A stretch of 40,039 bases of DNA from Acidobacteriota bacterium. Lineage in GTDB: Bacteria > Acidobacteriota > Vicinamibacteria > Vicinamibacterales > Fen-181. The position numbers and the translations under genes were made by a program. Shown piece by piece: positions 28,687 to 36,431 of this stretch. Location: contig PMZR01000133.1 of NCBI GenBank assembly GCA_003170135.1, positions 61,963-102,001 of the forward strand, in the 5' to 3' direction. The notes beneath the pieces are model-generated. The model saw only the letters and a list, made by a program, of their open reading frames with translations, did no database searches and had not been told where the DNA came from. How positions within the stretch are numbered: the stretch's first letter is position 1; each line of letters begins with the position of its first letter.

Positions 28687-28692
28687 TAGAAT
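28687..28692 (+). promoter_or_regulatory. Possible -10 element for mutL
   Basis: TAGAAT downstream of the ppdK terminator and 90 nt before the mutL ATG. There is no clear -35. Because a terminator precedes it, some promoter must lie in this gap. Confidence 0.4.
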
Positions 28693-28721
28693 AACCGCTG
28701 GGACCGGCCGTGCGCCTCACG

Positions 28722-28781
28722 CGACCAAGACCAACGACCAAGACCAACGACCCATAACCAACAACTAACGACCAACGACCA
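28722..28781 (+). repeat. Intergenic short direct-repeat array (CGACCAACGACCAA family)
   Basis: GACCAAGACCAACGACCAAG and related words up to 1 nt before the mutL ATG. It shares a 27-nt identical run and a later ACGACCAACGACCA run, in the same order, with the sucC-sucD array at 6804-6860. If the -10 at 28687 is real, the array is transcribed as mutL leader and occupies the Shine-Dalgarno position, with no GGAG present. Confidence 0.85.
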
Positions 28782-28782
28782 G

Positions 28783-30528
28783 ATGCCCAAGATCCACCGC
28801 CTCTCTCCCGACCTTGCGAACCAGATCGCCGCCGGCGAGGTCGTCGAGCGTCCCGCATCCGTCGTCAAGGAACTCGTCGAGAACGCGCTCGACGCCGGCG
28901 CTCGCCGCATCAGCGTGGCGGTGGAACTCGGCGGCAAGAAGTCGATCCGCGTCGAAGACGACGGCGAGGGCATGGAGCCGGACGACGCGCGGCTCGCGCT
29001 CGAACGTCACGCGACGAGCAAGATCGGATCGTCCGACGACCTGGCGGCCATCCGCACGATGGGCTTCCGCGGCGAGGCGCTGCCGGCCATCGCCTCGGTG
29101 TCTCACCTCGTGCTGCGCAGCCGCGCCCGCGGGTCGCAGAGCGGCACCGAGATCCGCGTCAACGGCGGCACGGTCGCGTCGGTCGTCGAGGTCGGCATGC
29201 CGGAGGGGACGATCGTCGAGGTCGGCGACGTCTTCTACAACCTGCCGGCCCGGCGCAAGTTCCTGAAGGCCGACGCCGCCGAGTCCGCGCAGGTGTCGCG
29301 CGCCGTGACGTTGCTGGCGCTCGCGCACCACGCGGTCGGTTTCTCGCTGACGAGCGCGGGGCGGACCGTGGTGCAGTGCCCGCCCGCATCGACGCTGGCC
29401 GAGCGGTTCTACCAGTTGTTCGGTGAACGGCCGGATCTCGTCGAGGTGAACAAGGAAGCGGCCGGCGTCCGCATCTTCGGCTACGCCGCGACGCTGGCGC
29501 GCGACCAGGGCCCGACGCGCGGCGCGCAGAACCTGTTCGTGAACTCGCGCAGCGTCAAGGACCGGACGGTCGCGCACGCGATTATCGATGCCTACAGCGT
29601 GAGCTCGGTGAAGGAGCGCAGCCCGGAAGTGCACCTGTTCATCGAGATGCCGCCGGATCGCGTGGATGTCAACGTGCACCCGACGAAGGCCGAGGTGCGC
29701 TTCCGCGAGCAATCGCTGGTGCACGAGCTCGTACGCCGGGCGCTGGGCGCCGCGCTCGGCGCCGCGCCGATTCCCGAGCTGCAGCTGGTGGCCCCGATGC
29801 CGACAGGCGGGCAACCGGTCGTGCAGTCGCTGCCCCAGGCGTTCCACGCCGGCGGCGGGCTGACAAGCGACCGGCCTGCCTGGGACAATCTCGACCCCGG
29901 TCCGCCGCGCGCCGGTCTGGGCGGCGACCCGACTCAGGCGGCCGACCAGATTGGGCGCATGGCGCCGCTCGGGCAATTGCGCGACACCTACATCATCGCG
30001 GTAGACGAGGAGGGACTCGCGATCATCGACCAGCACGTGGCGCACGAGCGCGTGCTGTTCGAGCGGACGCTCGAGCGGCTGAAGGCGGGCCGGCTGCCGT
30101 CGCAGCGCTTTCTCGAGCCCGTGATCCTGAGCTTCGAGGCGAGCGCCCGCCAGACGCTGCTCGGCCACGTGGCGGAACTCGATCGGTTCGGCTTCGAGCT
30201 GGAAGAGTTCGGCGGCGACAGCCTTCGCATCACGGCGGCCCCGGCGCTGCTCGGCGTCGAGGAGTGCGGCCTGGCCCTGCGCGCGCTGGCCACCGATCTG
30301 GAGGGCCTGGACGGCGGGGCACGCGTGGACGAAGCACTCCGGCGCATCGCCGCGACGACCGCGTGCCACGCGGCGGTGAAGGCGAACGATCACCTGACGG
30401 TCGAGAAGATCGTCCACATCCTGGACGAGCTGCGGCAGACGGCCTACTCGACCGTGTGCCCGCATGGCCGCCCGGTCATGCTGCGGCTGACGCGGCGCGA
30501 GATCGAGCGCAACTTCCGGAGAATCTGA
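28783..30528 (+). CDS. mutL: DNA mismatch repair protein MutL (endonuclease type)
   Basis: Mismatch-repair ATPase and, in MutH-less bacteria, the strand-nicking endonuclease. It has 581 residues. The GHKL ATPase motifs are KELVENALDAGA (E30, N34), DDGEGM, ATSKIGS and GFRGEALPAIASVS. A proline/glycine-rich linker covers about 335-400. The C-terminal domain has the endonuclease motif D416-QHVAHERVLFE (valine replaces the usual alanine), ACHAAVKAND (527 on) and CPHGRP (559 on), the metal-site set of nicking MutL proteins. No Shine-Dalgarno is seen, because a repeat array abuts the start. The canonical mutS is not in the window. Confidence 0.95.
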   Translation: MPKIHRLSPDLANQIAAGEVVERPASVVKELVENALDAGARRISVAVELGGKKSIRVEDDGEGMEPDDARLALERHATSKIGSSDDLAAIRTMGFRGEALPAIASVSHLVLRSRARGSQSGTEIRVNGGTVASVVEVGMPEGTIVEVGDVFYNLPARRKFLKADAAESAQVSRAVTLLALAHHAVGFSLTSAGRTVVQCPPASTLAERFYQLFGERPDLVEVNKEAAGVRIFGYAATLARDQGPTRGAQNLFVNSRSVKDRTVAHAIIDAYSVSSVKERSPEVHLFIEMPPDRVDVNVHPTKAEVRFREQSLVHELVRRALGAALGAAPIPELQLVAPMPTGGQPVVQSLPQAFHAGGGLTSDRPAWDNLDPGPPRAGLGGDPTQAADQIGRMAPLGQLRDTYIIAVDEEGLAIIDQHVAHERVLFERTLERLKAGRLPSQRFLEPVILSFEASARQTLLGHVAELDRFGFELEEFGGDSLRITAAPALLGVEECGLALRALATDLEGLDGGARVDEALRRIAATTACHAAVKANDHLTVEKIVHILDELRQTAYSTVCPHGRPVMLRLTRREIERNFRRI

Positions 30529-30536
30529 ACAGTGCA

Positions 30537-30650
30537 GCGCGGTGTGTGCGAAGGGCGACGTGCGGGGTGCAATGCGCGTGGTGCGGCGTGCGACAGGAAA
30601 CGTGCGCGACGTGCACGGTGCGACGTGCGACGTGCGACGTGCCGGGAAGT
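30537..30650 (+). repeat. Intergenic short direct-repeat array (GTGCGACGTGCGA family)
   Basis: Directly after mutL: GTGCGAAGGGCGACGTGCGG, then GTGGTGCGGCGTGCGACAGG and a pure run CGACGTGCGACGTGCGACGT near 30620-30640. It is the same family as the sdhA-sdhB array (2407-2598). It ends about 35 nt before the TTGACA of the next promoter. Confidence 0.8.
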
Positions 30651-30682
30651 CACCTCGGCCGTATCATTTCTGCAACCTGTGC

Positions 30683-30711
30683 TTGACAGCGGCTCCGGCG
30701 GCGCGTAGAGT
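30683..30711 (+). promoter_or_regulatory. Strong sigma70-type promoter for the leader-protease unit
   Basis: Consensus TTGACA (30683-30688), 17-nt spacer, TAGAGT (30706-30711). The predicted start near 30718 gives a leader of about 175 nt before the protease ATG at 30894. This is the best -35 in the window. Confidence 0.75.
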
Positions 30712-30765
30712 GAAGTTCGTTCGCGTGCGGCTAAGATCTTCCGTCTCTATAACTTAGCTCAACAA

Positions 30766-30888
30766 TTCCAAGCGATAAAGGTGCTCCTGCGGGCGCGCGA
30801 CCCGGTCGTCGCGTTCTGAACCCCGACGGAGCGCAAAGCGGGGCGTCTACACGAAGGTGTGGACGTCAGCCAGCTGCCGAACTTGGAG
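30766..30888 (+). promoter_or_regulatory. Structured leader resembling a GEMM (c-di-GMP-I) riboswitch
   Basis: The 5' leader of the protease gene can fold into a closed multi-helix RNA. P1 pairs TTCCAAG (30766-30772) with CTTGGAG (30882-30888), one G-U pair, and covers the start of the Shine-Dalgarno GGAGGAG. A second helix pairs GCTCC (30783-30787) with GGAGC (30828-30832), enclosing a hairpin 30794-30801/30805-30813. A third is an 11-bp hairpin 30842-30852/30857-30867. The single-stranded parts match GEMM conserved blocks: GCGATAAAGG at 5', GCAAAGC (30833-30839) in the middle, GTCTAC...GGAC in P3, and CAGCCAGCTGCCGAAC at the 3' end. The usual GCAAACC block and the GNRA tetraloop are missing, so it may be a divergent variant. 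P1 formation would hide the ribosome site, suggesting an OFF switch on ligand binding. Confidence 0.6.
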
Positions 30889-30893
30889 GAGTC

Positions 30894-31835
30894 ATGTCGG
30901 TCCGTCGATCCTCCGTGTATGTGTTTCTCGTCCTGTTCGTCGTGGCCGTGCTGTTCTTCGGTCTGGGGGGGTACAGCGCGGAAGTCGAGAACCAGCGTGT
31001 GCTTGCCGATCGCGACGCCAAGATTGACGCGCTGCGCGCGGACGTGACGCGCGAGCTGGCGGTTCTGCGCAACGCGCAGGGGCCGCGCGTGGCGGCCACC
31101 ATGGGGGTTTCCGGCCCTGCGCACGACCCCGACGCCAAGACGTCCGGGCGGACGGCGATGATCGACGAGATCAAGCGCGAGCTCCAGACCGAGATGGGCC
31201 TCGTGCCCGTCCATCTGCTGCGCGAGCGCCGCCAGAGCTTCGTCGAGCTGTATTCGTACGACAACCACGGCCACAGCAACTACGGCACCGCGGGCTACGT
31301 TGGCAACGGCTATTTCGTGACGGTCAAGCACGCCGTCATTGCGCTGCCGATCGACGACGATCACCGCATCACCTCGGTCAAGATCTCCTATCGCGGCCAG
31401 CTGGTTCCCGCGACCCTGGTCGACGCGGGCGATGCCGAGAACGAAGTGGATCTGGGTGACTGGGCGATCGTCAAGGTTGCCGGCCACATCGATCTGCCGC
31501 CGCTCAAGGTCAACGCGAACTTCCCGTACGAATTCGCCGATCCGATTTTCCGCCTCGGCAACGACTATTCGAAGGGGATCATCCTGTCGACCGGCTACGT
31601 GGGGCAGCGGACGTCGAACGGGTTGGTGACGTGCCTGACCGACGGGCACCCGGGCGTGTCGGGCGGCGGCGTGCTGGACCAGCTGGGGGAATTCGTCGGC
31701 ATCCCGATCGGCCGGATGCAGGGCGATTACCGGTTCTCGTTCATCCTGCCGCTGCGTCGCGAGATGTTCCGGAAGATCACGCTGCCCAAGCAGGTGGACG
31801 CGCCGCCGGCCGGGCCGGTCATGGCGACGCAGTAG
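30894..31835 (+). CDS. Membrane-anchored trypsin-like serine protease
   Basis: A 313-residue protein with one N-terminal membrane helix (about 8-26), a short helical stalk (30-60, 85-110) and a trypsin-fold domain. The catalytic triad is visible as H146 (TVKHAVIA), D189 (DLGDWAIVKV, with D186 as alternative) and S256 in GHPGVSGGGV. Oxyanion-site glycines are present. There is no PDZ domain, unlike DegP/HtrA. The domain would face the periplasm. GGAGGAG is 3-9 nt before the ATG and partly inside the P1 helix of the leader RNA, so expression is probably controlled by that RNA. It is a single-gene unit, ending at a hairpin that faces rarA. The substrate is unknown. Confidence 0.8.
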   Translation: MSVRRSSVYVFLVLFVVAVLFFGLGGYSAEVENQRVLADRDAKIDALRADVTRELAVLRNAQGPRVAATMGVSGPAHDPDAKTSGRTAMIDEIKRELQTEMGLVPVHLLRERRQSFVELYSYDNHGHSNYGTAGYVGNGYFVTVKHAVIALPIDDDHRITSVKISYRGQLVPATLVDAGDAENEVDLGDWAIVKVAGHIDLPPLKVNANFPYEFADPIFRLGNDYSKGIILSTGYVGQRTSNGLVTCLTDGHPGVSGGGVLDQLGEFVGIPIGRMQGDYRFSFILPLRREMFRKITLPKQVDAPPAGPVMATQ

Positions 31836-31851
31836 TCGGCGCGCGAGTCGG

Positions 31852-31911
31852 TCCGACCGTCCGAAGTCCGCCCCTCAACACCGCGGCCCTCGGACCGTCG
31901 GAGGTTTCCTC
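31852..31911. terminator. Hairpin between convergent protease gene and rarA
   Basis: Arms TCCGACCGTCCGA (31852-31864) and TCGGACCGTCGGA (31890-31902) pair with 12 of 13 bases. The plus strand continues GGTTTCCTC and a pyrimidine-rich run. The loop is 25 nt, so strength is uncertain. It sits at the 3' end of rarA on the other strand. Confidence 0.45.
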
Positions 31912-33280
31912 ACCGGTTTCCTTCTTCCTCTTCCTTCATCTTTTTCTTCAGCGCCTCCCAGCCATCCAGCCGCCGCTTGAGTTCCTTCTCGAACCCGCGC
32001 TCGGTCGGCCGGTAGAAGTGCCGGCCTTTGAGGGCCGGCGGGAGGCACTCCATCGGCGCCACGCCGCTGTGCTCCTCGTGGGCGTACCGGTACCCCTTGC
32101 CGTACTCGAGCTCTTTCATCAACCGGGTCGGCGCGTTGCGCAGGTGCAGCGGGACCGGCTCCGCCGCGTCGTGGTGCGCGGCTTCGGCGGCCTGCTGGTA
32201 CGCCGCGTAGACGGCGTTGCTCTTGGGCGCGGTCGCCAGGTACAGCACCGCCTGCGCGAGCGCGGTGTTGCCTTCCGGCATCCCGACAAAGTGCACGGCA
32301 TCCTTGGCGGCGACGGCGACCGCGAGGGCCTGCGGGTCGGCGTTGCCGACATCCTCCGACGCAAAGCGGACGAGGCGGCGCGCGACGTAGAGCGGGTCTT
32401 CGCCGGCCTCCAGCATCCGCGCGAGCCAGTAGATCGCGGCGTCGGGGTCGCTGTTGCGCATCGACTTGTGCAGCGCGGAGATCAGGTTGTAGTGTTCCTC
32501 GCCGGCCTTGTCGTAGAGCAGCGCGCGTCGCGTGATCGACTGTTGCACGAACGCCAGGTCGATGCGCGCGCGGGCATCGTCTCCGCGTCCGGCGGCGCCG
32601 GCCGAGACCGTCGATTCCAGCAGGTTCAACGCCACGCGCGCGTCGCCGTTCGCGAATCGCGCAATCGCCGCGAGCGCCTCGTGGGCGACGTCCGCCGGCT
32701 GGTTGCCGAGCCCGTGCTCGCGATCGGCGAGCGCCCGTGTGAGGATCTCGAGGATGTCGGCCTCGCTGAGCGGTGCGAGGACGAAGACCTGCGACCGTGA
32801 CAGGAGCGCGGCGTTGACCTCGAACGAGGGATTCTCGGTCGTCGCGCCCACCAGGACGATGTCGCCGGCTTCGACGCGCGGAAGGAACGCGTCCTGCTGC
32901 GCCTTGTTGAAGCGGTGGATCTCGTCGACGAACACGATCGTCCGCCGGCCGAGTGCGCGGCGCAGGCGCTGCGCCTCGGCCATGACGTCCTTGATTTCCT
33001 TGATGCCGGAGAGGACCGCGCTGAAGGCGATGAAGTGCGCCTTGGTGACTTCCGCGATGACGCGCGCCAGGGTCGTCTTGCCCGTCCCGGGCGGGCCCCA
33101 GAGGATGATCGACTGCAGTTCGTCGCGCTGGATCGCGGTGCGCAGCGGCCGGCCGGGGCCGATGATCTCGTGCTGCCCGACGAACTCGTCGAACGTGCGC
33201 GGACGCATGCGCTCGGCCAGCGGCGCCCGCACGGTCAGCCGGGCCTGCTCGTTCTCGGGAAACAGTTCTCCCTCTTCCAT
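31910..33280 (-). CDS. rarA: Replication-associated recombination ATPase RarA (MgsA)
   Basis: Clamp-loader-like AAA+ ATPase acting at stalled replication forks. It has 456 residues from ATG 33280. GTG 33292 would add four residues, and neither start has a strong Shine-Dalgarno. Visible are the leading PLAERMRPRTFDEFVGQ, Walker A WGPPGTGKTTLA, Walker B VFVDEIHRFNKAQQDAFLP, sensor 1 GATTENPSFEVN, and the C-terminal tetramerisation region DAAIYWLARMLEAGEDP and PEGNTALAQAVLYLATAPKS, ending in GRHFYRPTERGFEKELKRR. It follows the SpoU methyltransferase on the same strand with a 60-nt gap. Confidence 0.95.
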   Translation of the reverse strand: MEEGELFPENEQARLTVRAPLAERMRPRTFDEFVGQHEIIGPGRPLRTAIQRDELQSIILWGPPGTGKTTLARVIAEVTKAHFIAFSAVLSGIKEIKDVMAEAQRLRRALGRRTIVFVDEIHRFNKAQQDAFLPRVEAGDIVLVGATTENPSFEVNAALLSRSQVFVLAPLSEADILEILTRALADREHGLGNQPADVAHEALAAIARFANGDARVALNLLESTVSAGAAGRGDDARARIDLAFVQQSITRRALLYDKAGEEHYNLISALHKSMRNSDPDAAIYWLARMLEAGEDPLYVARRLVRFASEDVGNADPQALAVAVAAKDAVHFVGMPEGNTALAQAVLYLATAPKSNAVYAAYQQAAEAAHHDAAEPVPLHLRNAPTRLMKELEYGKGYRYAHEEHSGVAPMECLPPALKGRHFYRPTERGFEKELKRRLDGWEALKKKMKEEEEGNR

Positions 33281-33340
33281 CGTCTTTGTCACGTCAGGGC
33301 CCGCGGTGCCGGCGCCCCGGGGGGCGATCCAGCCCGGCCC

Positions 33341-34135
33341 TTACACGAAGGCCCCGCGTTGCCGCGCGGCTTCGTAGACCAGCAAGCCGGCCGCCACGGC
33401 CACGTTCAGCGATTCGACCGGGGCGCGCATCGGGATCGAGATCAGTTCGTCCGCGCATGCGATCACATCGTCGGGGAGGCCCGGACCCTCGCCCCCGAGG
33501 ACCACGGCCGTACCGCCGCGCAGATCGCAATCGAACGGCGACCGGCCGCCACGGGGAACGGTCGCGACGACGCGGACCTCGTTCGCCCGCGCGGCGGCCA
33601 GCACGTCGGGCATCTCCGCCTTGACCACCGCGACTCGAAACGCGCTGCCCATCGATCCTCGCAGCGCCTTCCACCCGAACGGATCCGCGCTGGCGCCGGT
33701 GAAAATCGCGCCGCTGGCGCCGCCCGCTTCGACCGCCCGGACGATGGCGCCGACGTTGCCCGGATCCTGCACATCCACCGCAACAACCACGAGGTGCGGC
33801 GGCGCGTCAAAGGCCTGCGCGAGGGTCGGCGCGGGTCGGCGGGCGAGCGCGACCACTCCGGACGGTGAGCGCACGGGGCTCATCGCGCGCATCACCTCGT
33901 CGGCGACTGAGCAGGTGTCCGCACCGGCGGCCCGCACCTCATCCATCAGGGCCGCCATGCCGGGCATCGCCAGTCCACGCGTCGAGCACGCCGCATGCTC
34001 GACCGCAAGCCCCGCGCGCACGGCTTCCTCGATGAGGTGAACGCCGTCCAGCAGGACCACGGCCGGCGCGTCGCCGGCGGCCGCGTCGCGGTAGCGTGTG
34101 ACGACCGGGTTGTGCCGGCTGGTGATGGTCTTCAC
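33341..34135 (-). CDS. SpoU/TrmH-family RNA 2'-O-methyltransferase (RlmB-like)
   Basis: SPOUT-class enzyme methylating the 2'-OH of rRNA or tRNA with S-adenosylmethionine. It has 264 residues from GTG 34135, beginning (M)KTITSRHNPVVTRYRDAA, as family members do. The N-terminal L30e-like substrate-binding domain covers about 1-100. The SpoU motifs follow: 1 is VDVQDPGNVGAIVRAVEAGG, 2 is VVLGGEGPGLPD, and 3 is IPMRAPVESLNVAVAAGLLVYEA. Upstream in-frame codons would run into the greA promoter. The exact target (RlmB, TrmH or other) cannot be assigned. Confidence 0.88.
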   Translation of the reverse strand: MKTITSRHNPVVTRYRDAAAGDAPAVVLLDGVHLIEEAVRAGLAVEHAACSTRGLAMPGMAALMDEVRAAGADTCSVADEVMRAMSPVRSPSGVVALARRPAPTLAQAFDAPPHLVVVAVDVQDPGNVGAIVRAVEAGGASGAIFTGASADPFGWKALRGSMGSAFRVAVVKAEMPDVLAAARANEVRVVATVPRGGRSPFDCDLRGGTAVVLGGEGPGLPDDVIACADELISIPMRAPVESLNVAVAAGLLVYEAARQRGAFV

Positions 34136-34210
34136 GGTCGGCGGACCGAGGGTCGGGACCCCGGCGCAGCCGCCACCAGTGGCGGAGGGTCGCGGCCCAG
34201 CCTGCCGACT

Positions 34211-34232
34211 AGCATATGCTAGAATCGATTCT
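34211..34232. promoter_or_regulatory. greA extended -10 promoter embedded in two abutting palindromes
   Basis: AGCATATGCT (34211-34220) and AGAATCGATTCT (34221-34232) are perfect palindromes placed end to end. The -10 element TGCTAGAAT (34217-34225) spans their junction. The arrangement suggests an operator overlapping the greA promoter, but no regulator gene is in view. The predicted leader is about 95 nt. Confidence 0.5.
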
Positions 34233-34326
34233 TCTGCGGGTCTCCCCACCGCATCCAACCGCAGCCGGCGCGTCCCGTGATGCGTCCCGCCAGGGTCCGG
34301 CCCTGGCACGGACGGATGGATACACG

Positions 34327-34833
34327 ATGAAGGCGAACATCCTCAAGCGGCTCGAAGACGAGATCCAGGATCTGGAGCGTCAGCGGAAGACCGAACTCCC
34401 GCAGGAAATCAAGCGGGCGCGCGAGCTCGGCGACCTGAGTGAGAACGCGGAATACCAGGCCGCCAAGGAGCGCCAGCGCTACGTCGAAGCGCGTATCGCG
34501 ATGCTCAAGAAGCGCGTGGGGGAGCTGTCGCTCGTGAACCTCGACAAGGTTCCGCACGACCGGGTCGGCCTTGGCTCCGAGGTGCACGTTCGCGAAGACA
34601 CCGGCGGCTCGATCGTGTACCGGCTCGTGATGCCCGAAGAGGCCGACGCCGGGCACGGCCGCATCTCGACCAGCTCGCCCATCGGCAAGGCGCTGCTCAA
34701 CAAGGAACCGGGCGACGAGGTGACGGTGACGACGCCGAACGGCATGCGTCATTTCGAGATCGTCAAGCTGACGACGGTGCATGACGCACTCGTCGCCTCG
34801 GCGGGGTTGAAGCCGGACGACGCCGGAGAGTGA
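34327..34833 (+). CDS. greA: Transcription elongation factor GreA
   Basis: Stimulates RNA polymerase to cleave backtracked transcripts. It has 168 residues, slightly longer than the usual 158. The N-terminal coiled coil covers about 1-75, with the acidic tip DLSENAEYQAAKERQ supplying the catalytic acidic residues (D41, E44 region). The C-terminal FKBP-like domain ends PNGMRHFEIVKLT. A short extra C-terminal tail follows. No GGAG precedes the ATG. It could also be a GreA paralogue, but the tip is canonical. The patatin-like gene starts 19 nt downstream. Confidence 0.93.
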   Translation: MKANILKRLEDEIQDLERQRKTELPQEIKRARELGDLSENAEYQAAKERQRYVEARIAMLKKRVGELSLVNLDKVPHDRVGLGSEVHVREDTGGSIVYRLVMPEEADAGHGRISTSSPIGKALLNKEPGDEVTVTTPNGMRHFEIVKLTTVHDALVASAGLKPDDAGE

Positions 34834-34852
34834 CGAAGGTCCCGGAGCCCGT

Positions 34853-36280
34853 GTGAGCCTACCGAGCCTCGAGCCCCGCGAACGGTACTCGCCGCACCTG
34901 CGTACGGCCCTCATCTTCACCGGCACCGGGACGGCCGGTGCCTACCATGCCGGCGTGCTGCGCGCCCTGCAGGAAGCGGGCATCAAGATCGACATCGTCG
35001 CCGGATGTGGCATGGGCGTGCCCACGGCGGTGTTTGCGGCGATCGATGCCTCGACGCAGGTCTCGGAGGCGAGCAGCTTGTGGCGGTCTCCCGCGGCGGC
35101 GCGGCTGTACCCGTTCCGGCCGGTGCTCAGGCTGCTGATGGCGTGCCTCGCCATCTCGCTGCTCAGCGTGGCCGGCCCGCTCGTCGCCGTCGTTGGCGCA
35201 CTCCTGGTCTTCCCCGTCGCGTTTCTCCTGGGTCTGGTCGGCCTGGGGTTCGGTGCAGACGCCAGCCGCCGTGTCGTCGCCTGGCTGCACGACCTGTTCG
35301 AGCCTGGCGCGCTTCCGACGCTGCTGCCCCGGGTGGCGCTGCTCGGCCTTCTCGCCGCGCTCCTCGTCGTCATCGTCGCCGCATTGCGGGGACGCCGCCG
35401 TCGGAAACAGCGCCGCGAACGCGCCGGCTTCTGGTGGCTCGGGCTGGACGGCTTTCTCGACGCCGGCCCGGCCATCCGCGAGTGGCGCGTGAGATTGTGG
35501 CGAACCATCGCCGGCGGTCCACTCGGCAGACAGCCCGACGATCGCGACCTGAGCGGGCGCTACGTGGAGCTGCTCGGCGAGAACCTCGGCCAGCCCGGCT
35601 TTCGCGAGTTGCTGCTCGTCGTGCACGACGTGGAAGCGCGCCGGGACCTGGTGTTCGGCTTGCTCGTCGAGCGTCTGCGGCGCGAGTTCTTCACGCGGCG
35701 GAGCAGCGGCGCGCCGAGGGCCGGCGAGGCGTTCGATCTGCAGGGGATCGCGCGGGATCATCTGATCGACGTGCTGGCGGCGGCCCTCTCGCTGCCGGTG
35801 GCCACCGACGCGCACCTGCTGACGTTCGGTGCCGACACGTACTGGCGCGGCGAGACGCACCATCTGACGAACCGGCCCGAGGCGATTGCGCGGTTGATCG
35901 AGGAAGCGGGCGAAGCGGGCGCGACCCAGATCGTCGTGGTGTGCGCGGCCCCCGATCCGCCCGGGCCGCACGGCCTGCGCGAGCGCGCGGCGGACCCGCG
36001 CAGCCGCTTCGGCGAGTACGTGACATCGGCCGAGGGCGCAGCCGTCAGGGACGCGGCGCGCGCCGCCAACGACGCGTCGCGTCTCGTCTTCCTCATCCAG
36101 CCAGCCTACAATCCGCTCAACGCGCTCGATTTCCGCGGGCGCCACGACCGTCTGTCGGATCGTCACGTGGCGGTCGGCGAATTGCTCGAGCGCGGCTATG
36201 AAGACGCATACCGGCAGTTCATCGAACCCGTCGTGGCGGCGGGGGGCGAGCAGATGGACTCGCGGCGGGAGCCGACGTAG
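34853..36280 (+). CDS. Patatin-like membrane protein lacking the catalytic serine
   Basis: A 475-residue protein starting at GTG with GGAG 8 nt upstream. The N terminus has the patatin pattern: RTALIFTGTGTAGAYHAGVL corresponds to the glycine-rich oxyanion strand, and VAGCGMGVPTAVFAAI to the nucleophile elbow. Here G-x-S-x-G is GCGMG (51-55), with glycine 53 in place of the serine. The matching Asp-Gly of the dyad is not found, the corresponding late position being YWRGETHHLTNRP. Two to three membrane segments are inserted at about 90-135 and 160-178. It is probably not an active lipase and may have a structural or binding role. The downstream half (about 200-475) is not recognised beyond this. 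It follows greA closely. Confidence 0.6.
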   Translation: MSLPSLEPRERYSPHLRTALIFTGTGTAGAYHAGVLRALQEAGIKIDIVAGCGMGVPTAVFAAIDASTQVSEASSLWRSPAAARLYPFRPVLRLLMACLAISLLSVAGPLVAVVGALLVFPVAFLLGLVGLGFGADASRRVVAWLHDLFEPGALPTLLPRVALLGLLAALLVVIVAALRGRRRRKQRRERAGFWWLGLDGFLDAGPAIREWRVRLWRTIAGGPLGRQPDDRDLSGRYVELLGENLGQPGFRELLLVVHDVEARRDLVFGLLVERLRREFFTRRSSGAPRAGEAFDLQGIARDHLIDVLAAALSLPVATDAHLLTFGADTYWRGETHHLTNRPEAIARLIEEAGEAGATQIVVVCAAPDPPGPHGLRERAADPRSRFGEYVTSAEGAAVRDAARAANDASRLVFLIQPAYNPLNALDFRGRHDRLSDRHVAVGELLERGYEDAYRQFIEPVVAAGGEQMDSRREPT

Positions 36281-36283
36281 CCT

Positions 36284-36431
36284 GAGGGTTCCCGGCTTCT
36301 GACTCCAGGCTCCGGGCACCGGGTCAAGCTCCGGGGTCGCCGGGCTCCTGGCTCTGACCGCCGCCTGCTGACTGCCGCCCGCGGACTGCCGACTGGCAAC
36401 TGCGAACTGCTGACCGCCAACCCGTACTGCC
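36284..36431 (+). repeat. Intergenic short direct-repeat array at a deletion junction (GACTGCCGACTG family)
   Basis: Words CCCGGCTTCTGACTCCAGG, GGGTCGCCGGGCTCCTGGC and then CTGCTGACTGCCGCCCGCGG, GGACTGCCGACTGGCAACTG, GCGAACTGCTGACCGCCAAC. It starts 3 nt after the patatin-like gene and runs straight into the truncated 5' edge of the PLP-enzyme pseudogene. Confidence 0.7.
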
